A stretch of 33,993 nucleotides of DNA from a candidate division WWE3 bacterium (GTDB lineage: Bacteria; Patescibacteriota; WWE3; JAUXAW01): the NCBI GenBank assembly GCA_030619715.1, contig JAUXAW010000008.1, forward strand, positions 1 through 33,993, in the 5' to 3' direction. Shown here in pieces: positions 18,716 to 26,930 of this stretch. The translations under genes and the position numbers were made by a program. Position 1 is the first letter of the stretch. Every line of letters starts with the position of its first letter. The notes beneath the pieces were generated by a model. That model was not told the DNA's origin. It ran no database searches and worked only from the letters and a program-made list of their open reading frames with translations.

Positions 18716-19435
18716 TCAAATCTGCTGCTTTTCTAGCTTTTTCTCCACCGGAATCTCGGTGGGTTTGATAACTGGTGACCCGCCAGAGGCGGATTCGGAG
18801 GCGGCGAGGCCGGTCAACAAACATTGGGCAACCTCTTTGGAAGGGACCAGCTCCCAAGCCAAAAGTTGGTGGAAAATCAGCTCGGAAACGGAAGACTTAG
18901 AAGGGTCGACGATGTTAATCTGCCCATAATTTTCGTTCTCAGAACTAACATCAATATTAATAATCACCGCTTCGGAAAAATCGCGGTGATTCTTTTCGTA
19001 GAGCTCACCAAGGTCCGAAAGTTTTTTGACCCCCAAAGTAATCAGCAAACCAAAGTTCAGGCCCTGGTAAGAATAGTGGACATTTTCAACCTCAAAGGCC
19101 CGCTCGACCGGATGAATGACCAACTGAAACTTTCCCCCTTCGGCTTTGTAGGAAACTTTTTCGATCGGCGTCTTGTTCGTATCCAGGGTGACAACCAGAT
19201 TTTTGGGACCAAAATCGTGCTTGATTTCGGTTGAAGCCGGAAGGGAGAGCACTCCTCGGGGAATCTTGCCGGGAAGAATCGGTATTGTCTTTTTGCCCAT
19301 CGGAGAAAAAAGGTGATACAAAGCCAGTGTCGCCGCCGCCGCATCGGCATTGGCGTCGTTGGCGACGAGCAAACCGATACTTTTAGCGTCCTGAATGGTT
19401 TTTAAAGCTGTTTGTGAATCTTTGGAGACTCTCAT
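18716..19435 (-). CDS. DHH-family protein with degenerate catalytic motifs
   Basis: IINIDVSSENENYGQINIVDPSKSSVSELI aligns with the DHH-motif region of DHH phosphoesterases, with DHH replaced by DVS. ATG at 19435; GTG at 19453 is an alternative. Confidence 0.75.
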   Translation of the reverse strand: MRVSKDSQTALKTIQDAKSIGLLVANDANADAAAATLALYHLFSPMGKKTIPILPGKIPRGVLSLPASTEIKHDFGPKNLVVTLDTNKTPIEKVSYKAEGGKFQLVIHPVERAFEVENVHYSYQGLNFGLLITLGVKKLSDLGELYEKNHRDFSEAVIINIDVSSENENYGQINIVDPSKSSVSELIFHQLLAWELVPSKEVAQCLLTGLAASESASGGSPVIKPTEIPVEKKLEKQQI

Positions 19436-19458
19436 GATGCTAGAGGATAGCACAAACT

Positions 19459-20940
19459 TTAGGGGACTGCAAGCGTGTCTCCCACTTTAAATTCAAACTG
19501 GGGTTTGATCAAAATTCCCGCTTCGACGCCGGCCGAGACTTTCTTCTTCGCTTCGGTTTCAATCTGGAGTGACTTGACCCGACCGGAGTGGATGACTTCA
19601 CCATCACGGATAACATTTATCTTGTCACCAACTTTGATCAAGCCGTAGTCGATACGCGTACCGGCAATGACGTCGCCGGACTTGGGTAGGGTGAAAAGTT
19701 TAATAATCTCTCCCTCGCCCTTGACCTCTTTCTCCTCCTTCTTTTCGAGAAGACCTTGAAGCGCCTTTTCCGTGTCCTCGAGCAGCTCATAGATGACATT
19801 GTAGAGACGAACATCAACTCCGGAGATTTTGGCGAGGTACTTGATGTCCGGAGAAATTTTGACGTTGAAGCCAAGAATGATTGCCTGGCTGGCCTGAGCG
19901 AGGAGGACGTCGGACTCGGAAATTTCCCCGGTGGCGGTGTGGATAAATTTTATTTTCCCGGTTTCGGTCTCTAATTTTTGGACCGCTGAATGGATGGCCT
20001 CAAGAGTTCCCTCAACGTCGGATTTGAGAACAATATTAAGCACTCTGACGCCTTTTTCTTCGGGCAAAGCAACTACACCCCTCTTTTCTGTGCTTTCCGT
20101 TTTTTTCTGTGCCTTTTGTGTTGCAAGCGACCCAACTTCGGGAACATCTGACAAACCAAGAACCTCCACCGGCATCGACGGGCCGGCTTCTTTGACCCTC
20201 TGACCCGTATCATCAATCATTGCTTTGACTTTACCGGTTGTTTGACCAGAGAAAATCTCGTCCCCAACCCTTAGGGTTCCGTTCTTGACCAACACCGTCG
20301 CCACCGGACCGCAACGAGAATCAAGTTTGGATTCAATCACTACCCCTTCGAACGGCGCCTGTGGGTCGGCGGTCAGCTCTTCCATCTCCGCCACCAAAAG
20401 AATCATTTCCAAAAGTTGATCTAGGTTTTTCTTGGTCTTGGCGGAGACCTCAACCGTGACCGTGTCCCCACCCGACTCCTCGGGAACTAACCCAATCTCA
20501 ATCAGGTCTTTTTTAGTCCTTTCAACATTCGCATTGGGTAGGTCGATTTTATTAATAGCCACAATAATCGGAACCTCGGCGGCGTGAGCGTGGTCCAGGG
20601 CCTCTTTGGTCTGCGGCTTAACCCCTTCGTCGGCGGCGACGACGAGAATAACAATATCCGTTACCTGCGCCCCCCGCGCTCTCATCTGGGTAAAGGCCGC
20701 ATGCCCCGGCGTATCTATAAATGTAATAGGTTTGGGATTTGGGATTTGGGATTTGGGATTTATACTGTAGGCCCCAATATGCTGGGAAATCCCTCCGAAC
20801 TCCTTACGGGTGAGATCTGTCTTCCTAATAGCAGAGAGAAGGGTCGTCTTGCCATGATCAACATGGCCCATTACAGTGACAACCGGCGGCCGGGTCACAA
20901 GTTCCTTTGATTTTGCAGTTGAACTCCTCTTTGAAGTCAT
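19459..20940 (-). CDS. infB: Translation initiation factor IF-2 (short, no long N-terminal region)
   Basis: [51 protein letters not shown] at 20940 preceded by GGAGGAAGAAATCA; listed start 20982 is likely too early. Confidence 0.95.
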   Translation of the reverse strand: MTSKRSSTAKSKELVTRPPVVTVMGHVDHGKTTLLSAIRKTDLTRKEFGGISQHIGAYSINPKSQIPNPKPITFIDTPGHAAFTQMRARGAQVTDIVILVVAADEGVKPQTKEALDHAHAAEVPIIVAINKIDLPNANVERTKKDLIEIGLVPEESGGDTVTVEVSAKTKKNLDQLLEMILLVAEMEELTADPQAPFEGVVIESKLDSRCGPVATVLVKNGTLRVGDEIFSGQTTGKVKAMIDDTGQRVKEAGPSMPVEVLGLSDVPEVGSLATQKAQKKTESTEKRGVVALPEEKGVRVLNIVLKSDVEGTLEAIHSAVQKLETETGKIKFIHTATGEISESDVLLAQASQAIILGFNVKISPDIKYLAKISGVDVRLYNVIYELLEDTEKALQGLLEKKEEKEVKGEGEIIKLFTLPKSGDVIAGTRIDYGLIKVGDKINVIRDGEVIHSGRVKSLQIETEAKKKVSAGVEAGILIKPQFEFKVGDTLAVP

Positions 20941-21127
20941 TGATTTCTTCCTCCAAAACTGCGCGTCTAAACGCGCGAGCAAACGCTTTCCTTTTCATCG
21001 CCTTTTCAAAACACTCTTCTTTCGGACATAGATAACATCCTCTACCTTTTCCTAACCTAACTAACTCTCTCTGCGGTCTTTTTTCTAAACAACCAATGCA
21101 GGTACGGATTGGCTCACGTTTTTTCAT
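20858..21127 (-). CDS. ylxR: YlxR (DUF448) family protein
   Basis: RTCIGCLEKRPQRELVRLGKGRGCYLCPKEECFEKAMKRKAFARAFR. Confidence 0.85.
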   Translation of the reverse strand: MKKREPIRTCIGCLEKRPQRELVRLGKGRGCYLCPKEECFEKAMKRKAFARAFRRAVLEEEINDFKEEFNCKIKGTCDPAAGCHCNGPC

Positions 21128-22236
21128 TTGACCGCTTGCATAATTTCCTCAACCGCCTTCGGTCCAATTCCCTTGATTGCTCCCAACTCTTCCTCAGACA
21201 TCTCCTTCAATTTTTCAACCTCGGTGATCCTCGCCTTTGCCAACGCGTTGACCGTCCTCGTCGAAAGCCCCAACTTCTTCATCTCATCATCTCGCTTTTC
21301 TTCATCCCCTCCTTTAATGTCAATCTTCCAACCCGTCAACTTAGCCGCCAGACGCACGTTCTGCCCACCCTTACCAATCGCTAAGGAAAGCTGGTCTTCA
21401 AAAACTTGGACTTTGGCTTCCTTTTTCTTTTTGTTTAGCTTGACCTCGATGACCTTGGCCGGAGAAAGAGCGTTGGCAATAAACTTTTCCGTGTCCTCAC
21501 TGTGATGAATGATATCAATCTTTTCGTCTCCGAGCTCGGCAATGACCGCCTGAACCCGCACCCCTTTTTGACCGACGCAAGAACCAACGGGGTCAACATT
21601 TTCCCGGCTTGAAGAAACGGCAATCTTGGTCCGCTCGCCCGGCTCGCGGGCAATTACTTCGACTTTGACCGTGCCGTTGGCAATCTCCGGAACCTCAAGG
21701 GCAAAAAGTTTTTCGACAAACTCCGGTCGGGCGCGGGAAACAATAATTTCCGGACCGCGCGGGCCCTCGCGAACATCGGTGACAAGGACCTTGAGCCGCT
21801 GGTTCATCTGATATTCTTCCCGACGCACCTGCTCTGAGGGAAGCATAATCCCCTGAGTCCGCCCGAGGTCCACAATGACCAGACCTTTTTCGAGACGGAA
21901 GATGTGACCGCTCAAGATTTCCCCGATTTTCTTTTGATATTCCTCGATGACGGCCTTCTTTTCTGATTCGCGAACACGCTGCAGCAAAACTTGTTTGGCG
22001 GTTTGGGCGGCAATCCGCCCAAAGCCGGCCGGAGTGACGTCTTCGTCGTTCTTAAAAACTTTCGCCTCGCCGGTTTCGGAGTCAATCTCGGCGCGTAGTT
22101 CTTCAATGTCACCGCCGTAATCCTTGCGGTAAGCGGAGACAAGAGCTGCCTGCACTGTTTCGAGGACCGCCTCGGGCTCAATTCCTCTTTCGGCGGCGAC
22201 CTGATTCAGCGCCGCGGCAAATTCCGTTTGAACCAT
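21124..22236 (-). CDS. nusA: Transcription termination/antitermination protein NusA
   Basis: NusA N-domain, S1, KH (ALSPAKVIEV; LAIGKGGQNVRLAAKLTGWKIDIK), C-terminal HhH. Confidence 0.97.
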   Translation of the reverse strand: MVQTEFAAALNQVAAERGIEPEAVLETVQAALVSAYRKDYGGDIEELRAEIDSETGEAKVFKNDEDVTPAGFGRIAAQTAKQVLLQRVRESEKKAVIEEYQKKIGEILSGHIFRLEKGLVIVDLGRTQGIMLPSEQVRREEYQMNQRLKVLVTDVREGPRGPEIIVSRARPEFVEKLFALEVPEIANGTVKVEVIAREPGERTKIAVSSSRENVDPVGSCVGQKGVRVQAVIAELGDEKIDIIHHSEDTEKFIANALSPAKVIEVKLNKKKKEAKVQVFEDQLSLAIGKGGQNVRLAAKLTGWKIDIKGGDEEKRDDEMKKLGLSTRTVNALAKARITEVEKLKEMSEEELGAIKGIGPKAVEEIMQAVK

Positions 22237-22245
22237 AGTGGGGGT

Positions 22246-22274
22246 ATCTTATCACACTTCTAGTCACTTGACAA
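22246..22274 (-). promoter_or_regulatory. nusA promoter
   Basis: TTGTCA-17 nt-TAAGAT, 9 nt before ATG; -35 overlaps the divergent plus-strand -35. Confidence 0.6.
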
Positions 22275-22296
22275 TCAACTTGTAGTGTGGTAAATG
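22268..22296 (+). promoter_or_regulatory. Promoter of the small zinc-finger gene
   Basis: TTGACA-17 nt-TAAATG. Confidence 0.65.
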
Positions 22297-22327
22297 TAGG
22301 ATAGCTAACATGCAGAAAGGGGATAGG

Positions 22328-22498
22328 ATGAGCGCACGGTGCACATGCAAAACAAAGCGAACGAACTGCCCCGCTTGTAAGGGTAAAGGTGCGCACCTTC
22401 GCAAGAGAGGCAAACCATGCCCCAACCCCAAGTGCCGTAAGGGAAAGGTGATCACGCGCACCCCGAACCCCAGCTGCCCGAGACATAAGGGTAAGTAG
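22328..22498 (+). CDS. Small Cys-rich zinc-finger-like protein with a DnaJ-type CxxCxGxG motif
   Basis: MSARCTCKTKRTNCPACKGKGAHLRKRGKPCPNPKCRKGKVITRTPNPSCPRHKGK; AGAAAGGGG upstream; downstream hairpin GAGCACCGAAGG...CCTTCGGTGCTC. Confidence 0.75.
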   Translation: MSARCTCKTKRTNCPACKGKGAHLRKRGKPCPNPKCRKGKVITRTPNPSCPRHKGK

Positions 22499-22587
22499 GG
22501 GCGGAGAGCACCGAAGGAAGGGTAGGGCTCAACCCCTCGTTTTACCCGCCTTCGGTGCTCACCAAAAAGTCAATCCACGATCGTAAA

Positions 22588-23514
22588 TTAACCTCCCAAG
22601 TTTTGAAATTCTTTCAGCAACCTCTTTTGTTCCCGGGAAAGTTTTTTGGGGACATTGACGCGGACACGAACATACTGGTCACCTCGTCCGCGGCCGCGAA
22701 GGTGGGGAACGCCTTTGCCGCGTAATCTAAACTGCGTTCCCGACTGAGTCCCGGCGGGAATCTTTAACTTAATAAACTCGTAATCCAGACCAGCTTGCCC
22801 CGAGCGAACGCGAGGGGTTTCGATTTCGATTGTGTCCCCCAGCGCCGCCTGGACAAAACTGATTTCTTTCAAAATATAGATGTCATCACCTATTCGAGTG
22901 AAGGTCGGGTGTGGTTTGATTCTGATAGTTAAATAGAGATCTCCCGAAGGCAGACCTTGGGGCCCTTCTTCCCCCTCACCTCTAAATTTGATCTCGGCTC
23001 CGTCGCGAATGCCAGACGGAATTTTGACCTTTAATTTCTTGCCGTTCAAAACTACTTCCTGGGTCAGACCGCAAACGGCATCCATAAAATCTATTGTCAC
23101 AGAATAGTAGAGATTATGACCCCGGCGCGGGCGGCGACCAAAGCCGCGGAAGCCAAAGACCTGCTCGAAAATGTTGAAGGGGTCGGAAAAATCTCCGAAG
23201 TCAAAATCAAACGGCACGCCGGTGGTGGTGTAGGTGTAAGTGAATGGACCCCACCGGCCGGACTGCGCTCCCATTCCTCCAAATCCTGCATCTTGACTAA
23301 AAGCGGCATGGCCAAACTGGTCGTAGGCCGCCCGCTTTTTCGAATCCGAAAGAACCTGATAGGCCTCGTTGATTTCCTTAAACCTCTCGTCGGCCCCATC
23401 GGTTTTGTCCACATCGGGATGATGTTTTTTCGCCAACCGCTTGTAAGCCCTCTTGATCTCCGCTTCAGAAGCGTTTTTGTTGGCACCTAAAATTTCGTAA
23501 TAATCCTTCGCCAT
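22588..23514 (-). CDS. dnaJ: DnaJ-type co-chaperone without the Cys-rich zinc finger
   Basis: J domain with HPD, G/F region, CTD I/II; no CxxCxGxG repeats. Confidence 0.93.
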   Translation of the reverse strand: MAKDYYEILGANKNASEAEIKRAYKRLAKKHHPDVDKTDGADERFKEINEAYQVLSDSKKRAAYDQFGHAAFSQDAGFGGMGAQSGRWGPFTYTYTTTGVPFDFDFGDFSDPFNIFEQVFGFRGFGRRPRRGHNLYYSVTIDFMDAVCGLTQEVVLNGKKLKVKIPSGIRDGAEIKFRGEGEEGPQGLPSGDLYLTIRIKPHPTFTRIGDDIYILKEISFVQAALGDTIEIETPRVRSGQAGLDYEFIKLKIPAGTQSGTQFRLRGKGVPHLRGRGRGDQYVRVRVNVPKKLSREQKRLLKEFQNLGG

Positions 23515-23541
23515 CGCAAACCCTATTCTACAACAAAAAAG

Positions 23542-23589
23542 CGGCGGTTTGGGAAACCTTTAAAGTTCAAGGTCTCACACAAACCGCCC
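23542..23589 (-). terminator. Terminator of the 23615 gene, directly upstream of dnaJ
   Basis: GGCGGTTTG...CAAACCGCC then GCTTTTTTG on the minus strand. Confidence 0.7.
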
Positions 23590-23614
23590 TGAGGTAAGAG
23601 TAGCTCACTACTAC

Positions 23615-23905
23615 TTAACCTGGTTCGGCTCTTGCTTCCTCCAGCGCCTCCCATAGTGCTTCGGTGTTAAGTAGAGCCCACTCGTGGCTACGGCAAAAAC
23701 CACGAACATGCCCTGCGCCTTCGTGATCAAGGGACCATTTTGCTGGATACAGTTCTCTCTTGCCCCAATCATGTCTGTGTCCCAGAACTTCGCCAGAGTC
23801 TTTCACCCGAAGGAGAAACCATGACGATGCTTCTTCCTTTTCTCCCTCCTGCACAAAGACTTCCACCTCAGTTCCGGGACCAGGGTGTTCAGTTATGATT
23901 TTCAT
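23615..23905 (-). CDS. Hypothetical orphan protein
   Basis: 96 aa; GGAAAGGAGAAA before ATG. Confidence 0.7.
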   Translation of the reverse strand: MKIITEHPGPGTEVEVFVQEGEKEEASSWFLLRVKDSGEVLGHRHDWGKRELYPAKWSLDHEGAGHVRGFCRSHEWALLNTEALWEALEEARAEPG

Positions 23906-23981
23906 TTTCTCCTTTCCCCCTGATAGTTTTGCCGCCGCTGGCGAAGTTTTGGCCAGGCAGCGATTACCCCATCAACGCATT

Positions 23982-24110
23982 CTACAAATTCATACCGACC
24001 CAGTAAAACACACACAGGCCGGCGAAGAGTATCGTTGCGATGAGGGTCGCGAAGAGCAAGACCTTAATGATGGTCTTCAAACTCTCCCAAAAAATCTTCA
24101 AAGTCTCCAT
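23982..24110 (-). CDS. 42-aa single-TM small protein (absent from ORF track)
   Basis: METLKIFWESLKTIIKVLLFATLIATILFAGLCVFYWVGMNL*; AAAGGAG 9 nt before ATG; follows promoter at 24177-24205. Confidence 0.65.
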   Translation of the reverse strand: METLKIFWESLKTIIKVLLFATLIATILFAGLCVFYWVGMNL

Positions 24111-24176
24111 TACGATCTGCTCCTTTCTTCTAAGGAATCTTATGCGGAAACGCTTTCCGCAAGCCAGATTGAGGAT

Positions 24177-24205
24177 ATTTTACCAAAATTTCTACCTTTT
24201 GTCAA
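24177..24205 (-). promoter_or_regulatory. Promoter for the 42-aa/96-aa pair
   Basis: TTGACA-17 nt-TAAAAT on the minus strand. Confidence 0.75.
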
Positions 24206-24208
24206 ATA

Positions 24209-24232
24209 GGAAATGCTCTGGGGATTTTGGGG
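24209..24232. repeat. Promoter-upstream element, copy A
   Basis: GGAAATGCTCTGGGGATTTTGGGG (plus strand), 5 nt from -35 to AAATGC. Confidence 0.85.
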
Positions 24233-24242
24233 GGAAAGAAAA

Positions 24243-24282
24243 AGGTTCCTGCAAAGACCGAAGTCTTTCGCAAGAACCTTCT
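24243..24282 (-). terminator. Terminator of the 24303-24860 gene
   Basis: AAGGTTC...GAACCTT with extended AAAGAC/GTCTTT stem; minus-strand tail TTTTTCTTTCC. Confidence 0.75.
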
Positions 24283-24302
24283 ACGCTCCGCGGACGGGTC
24301 AC

Positions 24303-24860
24303 TTAACGAACTCTAGCGTGGCATTCTGGTGTAGCCAGCAACCAAAAGCCTGCAAGGACTACCGGGATAGAAGCGAGCACGAACGCCCTCTCGATTCCTG
24401 TAGCCCCAACTACCGCTACCCAAAGAACGGCAAGGATGCAAAGGGCGGTGCCAAGGTAGAACGGCGACACCCAAGCTAACCACTTCCACTGCGCCCGTCG
24501 GGCCCGGTCGGACCAGTTGACTCTGGGTCGCTGTCCTTTGAGCGCCTCGTAAACCACAGTGAGAGTCTCAATCATCACCTGATGGATCGGCTCCCACTCA
24601 AAGGCGGGGTACTTGATGAGGGTAATTTGGCGCTTGGAGATTTGAACCTTCGAAAGACCGAGCTCGTGACATTTCTGCGCCAAGGCCCTAACGAAAGAAG
24701 TCGCCTTCACCTGATCTGCCCACCTCCAACCCTCACGAAGGACTACTTCGACGCTGATCCGTCTTCCGAACCCTCCCACCGCTACATCAAACCTGGTGTG
24801 GTAGTACCGGATATCATCCTCCGGCTGGTCAACCAAAACTACATTTTTTTGGGGTTCCAT
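24303..24860 (-). CDS. Hypothetical membrane protein
   Basis: 185 aa with C-terminal hydrophobic hairpin (WVSPFYLGTALCILAVLWVAVVG...AFVLASIPVVLAGFWLLA); AGAAAGGAGAGAAAGG before ATG. Confidence 0.7.
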   Translation of the reverse strand: MEPQKNVVLVDQPEDDIRYYHTRFDVAVGGFGRRISVEVVLREGWRWADQVKATSFVRALAQKCHELGLSKVQISKRQITLIKYPAFEWEPIHQVMIETLTVVYEALKGQRPRVNWSDRARRAQWKWLAWVSPFYLGTALCILAVLWVAVVGATGIERAFVLASIPVVLAGFWLLATPECHARVR

Positions 24861-24932
24861 CCTTTCTCTCCTTTCTTTCTCTCTTTCTTTCTAGACCCAA
24901 CACGAACACCCGTCCGCTAAAGCTGTATCCCC

Positions 24933-24961
24933 AATCTAACACAAATAGATTTGTTTGTCAA
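24933..24961 (-). promoter_or_regulatory. Promoter of the 24303-24860 gene
   Basis: TTGACA-17 nt-TAGATT. Confidence 0.75.
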
Positions 24962-24964
24962 ATA

Positions 24965-24994
24965 ATAAATACTCTGGGGATTTTGGGGTTGGGG
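24965..24994. repeat. Promoter-upstream element, copy B
   Basis: ATAAATACTCTGGGGATTTTGGGGTTGGGG. Confidence 0.85.
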
Positions 24995-25005
24995 CAAAAC
25001 TGTAG

Positions 25006-25446
25006 CTAATCAGAATCTAGAAAGAAAGTGATCGCTTTCCGTGAATAGAGAGTCAAATCGAAGTCAAGCACTTCTTTTGAATCAACCCACTTATACTCAA
25101 AATGTTCCGCAGAAAGTTTAACCCGACCCGACACCACCCTCGCCTCATAAGTTAATCCCACATGAAGCATTCCCGGGTATTTGTGAGGCACACCATCTTT
25201 GATAGGAGGGTTTATTCCCGTTTCGGAATAAGTTTTGGGAGAAGTAATTTTGACCAACAGGCCAGTCTCCTCAAGAGCCTCTTTCTCGGCTGCACTGCTG
25301 AGGTCCTGGCCGGTTTCGACCTTACCTCCGGGTAACTCCCACTCTCCGGGATTAGACCTTTCCTCTTTCGCTCGGCGAAGCAGTAATATCTTACCGTCTT
25401 TTTTGATAAAGCACCTAACAACAATAAGCACCTTTGGAAAGTCCAT
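25006..25446 (-). CDS. NUDIX hydrolase
   Basis: Nudix box GGKVETGQDLSSAAEKEALEETGL. Confidence 0.88.
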   Translation of the reverse strand: MDFPKVLIVVRCFIKKDGKILLLRRAKEERSNPGEWELPGGKVETGQDLSSAAEKEALEETGLLVKITSPKTYSETGINPPIKDGVPHKYPGMLHVGLTYEARVVSGRVKLSAEHFEYKWVDSKEVLDFDLTLYSRKAITFFLDSD

Positions 25447-25455
25447 ACCATTTAT

Positions 25456-25483
25456 ATTTTAACAGCTAGGAACATTTTTTCAA
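25456..25483 (-). promoter_or_regulatory. NUDIX gene promoter, probably leaderless
   Basis: TTGAAA-16 nt-TAAAAT, 9 nt to ATG. Confidence 0.6.
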
Positions 25484-25486
25484 GCA

Positions 25487-25509
25487 GGAAATACTCTGGG
25501 GATTTTGGG
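25487..25509. repeat. Promoter-upstream element, copy C
   Basis: GGAAATACTCTGGGGATTTTGGG. Confidence 0.85.
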
Positions 25510-25520
25510 CAAAAGAAAAA

Positions 25521-25550
25521 GAGCCTATGGATTGTTCACCCATAGGCCCT
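25521..25550 (-). terminator. Terminator of the 25569-25889 gene
   Basis: GGGCCTATGGGTGAACAATCCATAGGCTC then TTTTTCTTTT on the minus strand. Confidence 0.75.
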
Positions 25551-25568
25551 TCGGCCGACGCAGAAGGT

Positions 25569-25889
25569 TCAGAAGACGAAGAGGTTGAGAACGAGCGTCA
25601 CGATCAGTGGGTAGTACCACCGAAGACTTTCTATCGGCGGGGGGAATAGTAGCAACACCCCACAAAGCACGCACACCCCTATGTTGACGACGGCCACCAT
25701 CGGCTGGTTGATCGTCTCAATCCCAGCGAAGAAGGCGTTTACCGCCAAATAGGCGAGCGGCGTAACCCACTCCTCGATCCCAAACACCACCCCCTTACCT
25801 TTCTTACCTTTGTAAGCGGCAATCGCCGTGAGCACAAGCGCGCACAGCATTACCAACAGCGCCCACCCATTCCCTATGATCTGTTCCAC
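25569..25889 (-). CDS. Small multi-TM hypothetical protein
   Basis: 106 aa, several hydrophobic segments; GTG start after AAGGAGGAGGGAAAAC. Confidence 0.7.
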   Translation of the reverse strand: MEQIIGNGWALLVMLCALVLTAIAAYKGKKGKGVVFGIEEWVTPLAYLAVNAFFAGIETINQPMVAVVNIGVCVLCGVLLLFPPPIESLRWYYPLIVTLVLNLFVF

Positions 25890-25956
25890 GTTTTCCCTCC
25901 TCCTTCTTCAGGTTTTTAAGAAGACTACCAACTAACCCAAATCTCCTTCATCCAAA

Positions 25957-25985
25957 CTATAACACTAATAAATCTTGGGTGTCAA
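25957..25985 (-). promoter_or_regulatory. Promoter of the 25569-25889 gene
   Basis: TTGACA-17 nt-TTATAG. Confidence 0.7.
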
Positions 25986-25996
25986 ATTGAGCGAGC

Positions 25997-26026
25997 GGAA
26001 ATACTCTGGGGATTTTGGGGTTGGGG
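25997..26026. repeat. Promoter-upstream element, copy D
   Basis: GGAAATACTCTGGGGATTTTGGGGTTGGGG. Confidence 0.85.
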
Positions 26027-26065
26027 ATTCATCCACCCAGGCCTATGTGACATAATACAGAAACT

Positions 26066-26791
26066 ATGATACAGAGAACATCTTTATCAAAAATGATTAA
26101 ATCTTTTAAACCAGAGGTTTTTTCTTGGTATATTCCAATTTGCTCCCTCTTAGTTGCAGCGATCCTTATTTTTGGTATCTTAGTTTGGTGCTTTTCGTAC
26201 TCAGACAGACACGCGTGGATCGAGAATTTTATTTCATTCATAACACTTATTTTCGCTATGGTGGTAGGGTATTATGCCTTCGAAGAGTTCAGAATTACTA
26301 GGATAGATAGATATAAAAAAGAGGCAGACGAATATTTAAACGGCCTAAAGTTTGAAGAGGCCAAACGGGTTTTTGAGAGCGCCTACAGCCTAGGAGCTAG
26401 GGATAAGTCAATGCTATTAAACTTCTCTGAGTTATGTTCAACACTTGGAGATTTCGGAAAAGCAAGGAAAATAGCTAAGGAAGCAAATGGCCGAGGCGAT
26501 TCATATAGAGATGAGGTGTGTTATCACTACCTCATTATATTAAGCTACCTTGGTGAGAAGAGGATTGATAAAGCTGGAAATGAAATTAAGTCGCTGTTTG
26601 AGATTTCTAAAGGCAAGCCCGTAATGGATATGCGTTGGAGCTTGAAACAAGTTGAGAAAGAAATGATTCCATCAATGGACGGAAAGGCAAAGAAGATATT
26701 TGGAATAATGAAAGATCTCCTAGAAGGAAATATCTCTCCTGCGGATTTTGAACAACGAATGAGGGGAATAAGTTGGTTGGATTTGATTTAA
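26066..26791 (+). CDS. Two-TM protein with possible TPR-like cytoplasmic domain
   Basis: 241 aa; TMs IPICSLLVAAILIFGILVWCF and FISFITLIFAMVVGYYAF, then helical repeats. Confidence 0.65.
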   Translation: MIQRTSLSKMIKSFKPEVFSWYIPICSLLVAAILIFGILVWCFSYSDRHAWIENFISFITLIFAMVVGYYAFEEFRITRIDRYKKEADEYLNGLKFEEAKRVFESAYSLGARDKSMLLNFSELCSTLGDFGKARKIAKEANGRGDSYRDEVCYHYLIILSYLGEKRIDKAGNEIKSLFEISKGKPVMDMRWSLKQVEKEMIPSMDGKAKKIFGIMKDLLEGNISPADFEQRMRGISWLDLI

Positions 26792-26890
26792 CCCCCCCCT
26801 TTATTTTTATTTCCCGAATTTTGATCCCCCGATTTTCTAATCTCTCCTCTTCATCCCATTGGCTTGCGTCAAAGTAAGAAGTAACTGGCT

Positions 26891-26918
26891 CCCTTCGACT
26901 ACGCTCGGGGCAGGCAAG
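26891..26918. repeat. Dispersed repeat CCCTTCGACTACGCTCGGGGCAGGCAAG
   Basis: Related sequences lie inside coding regions at 4290-4312 (Clp ATPase) and 22794-22817 (dnaJ). Confidence 0.6.
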
Positions 26919-26930
26919 TAGGATACCTCT

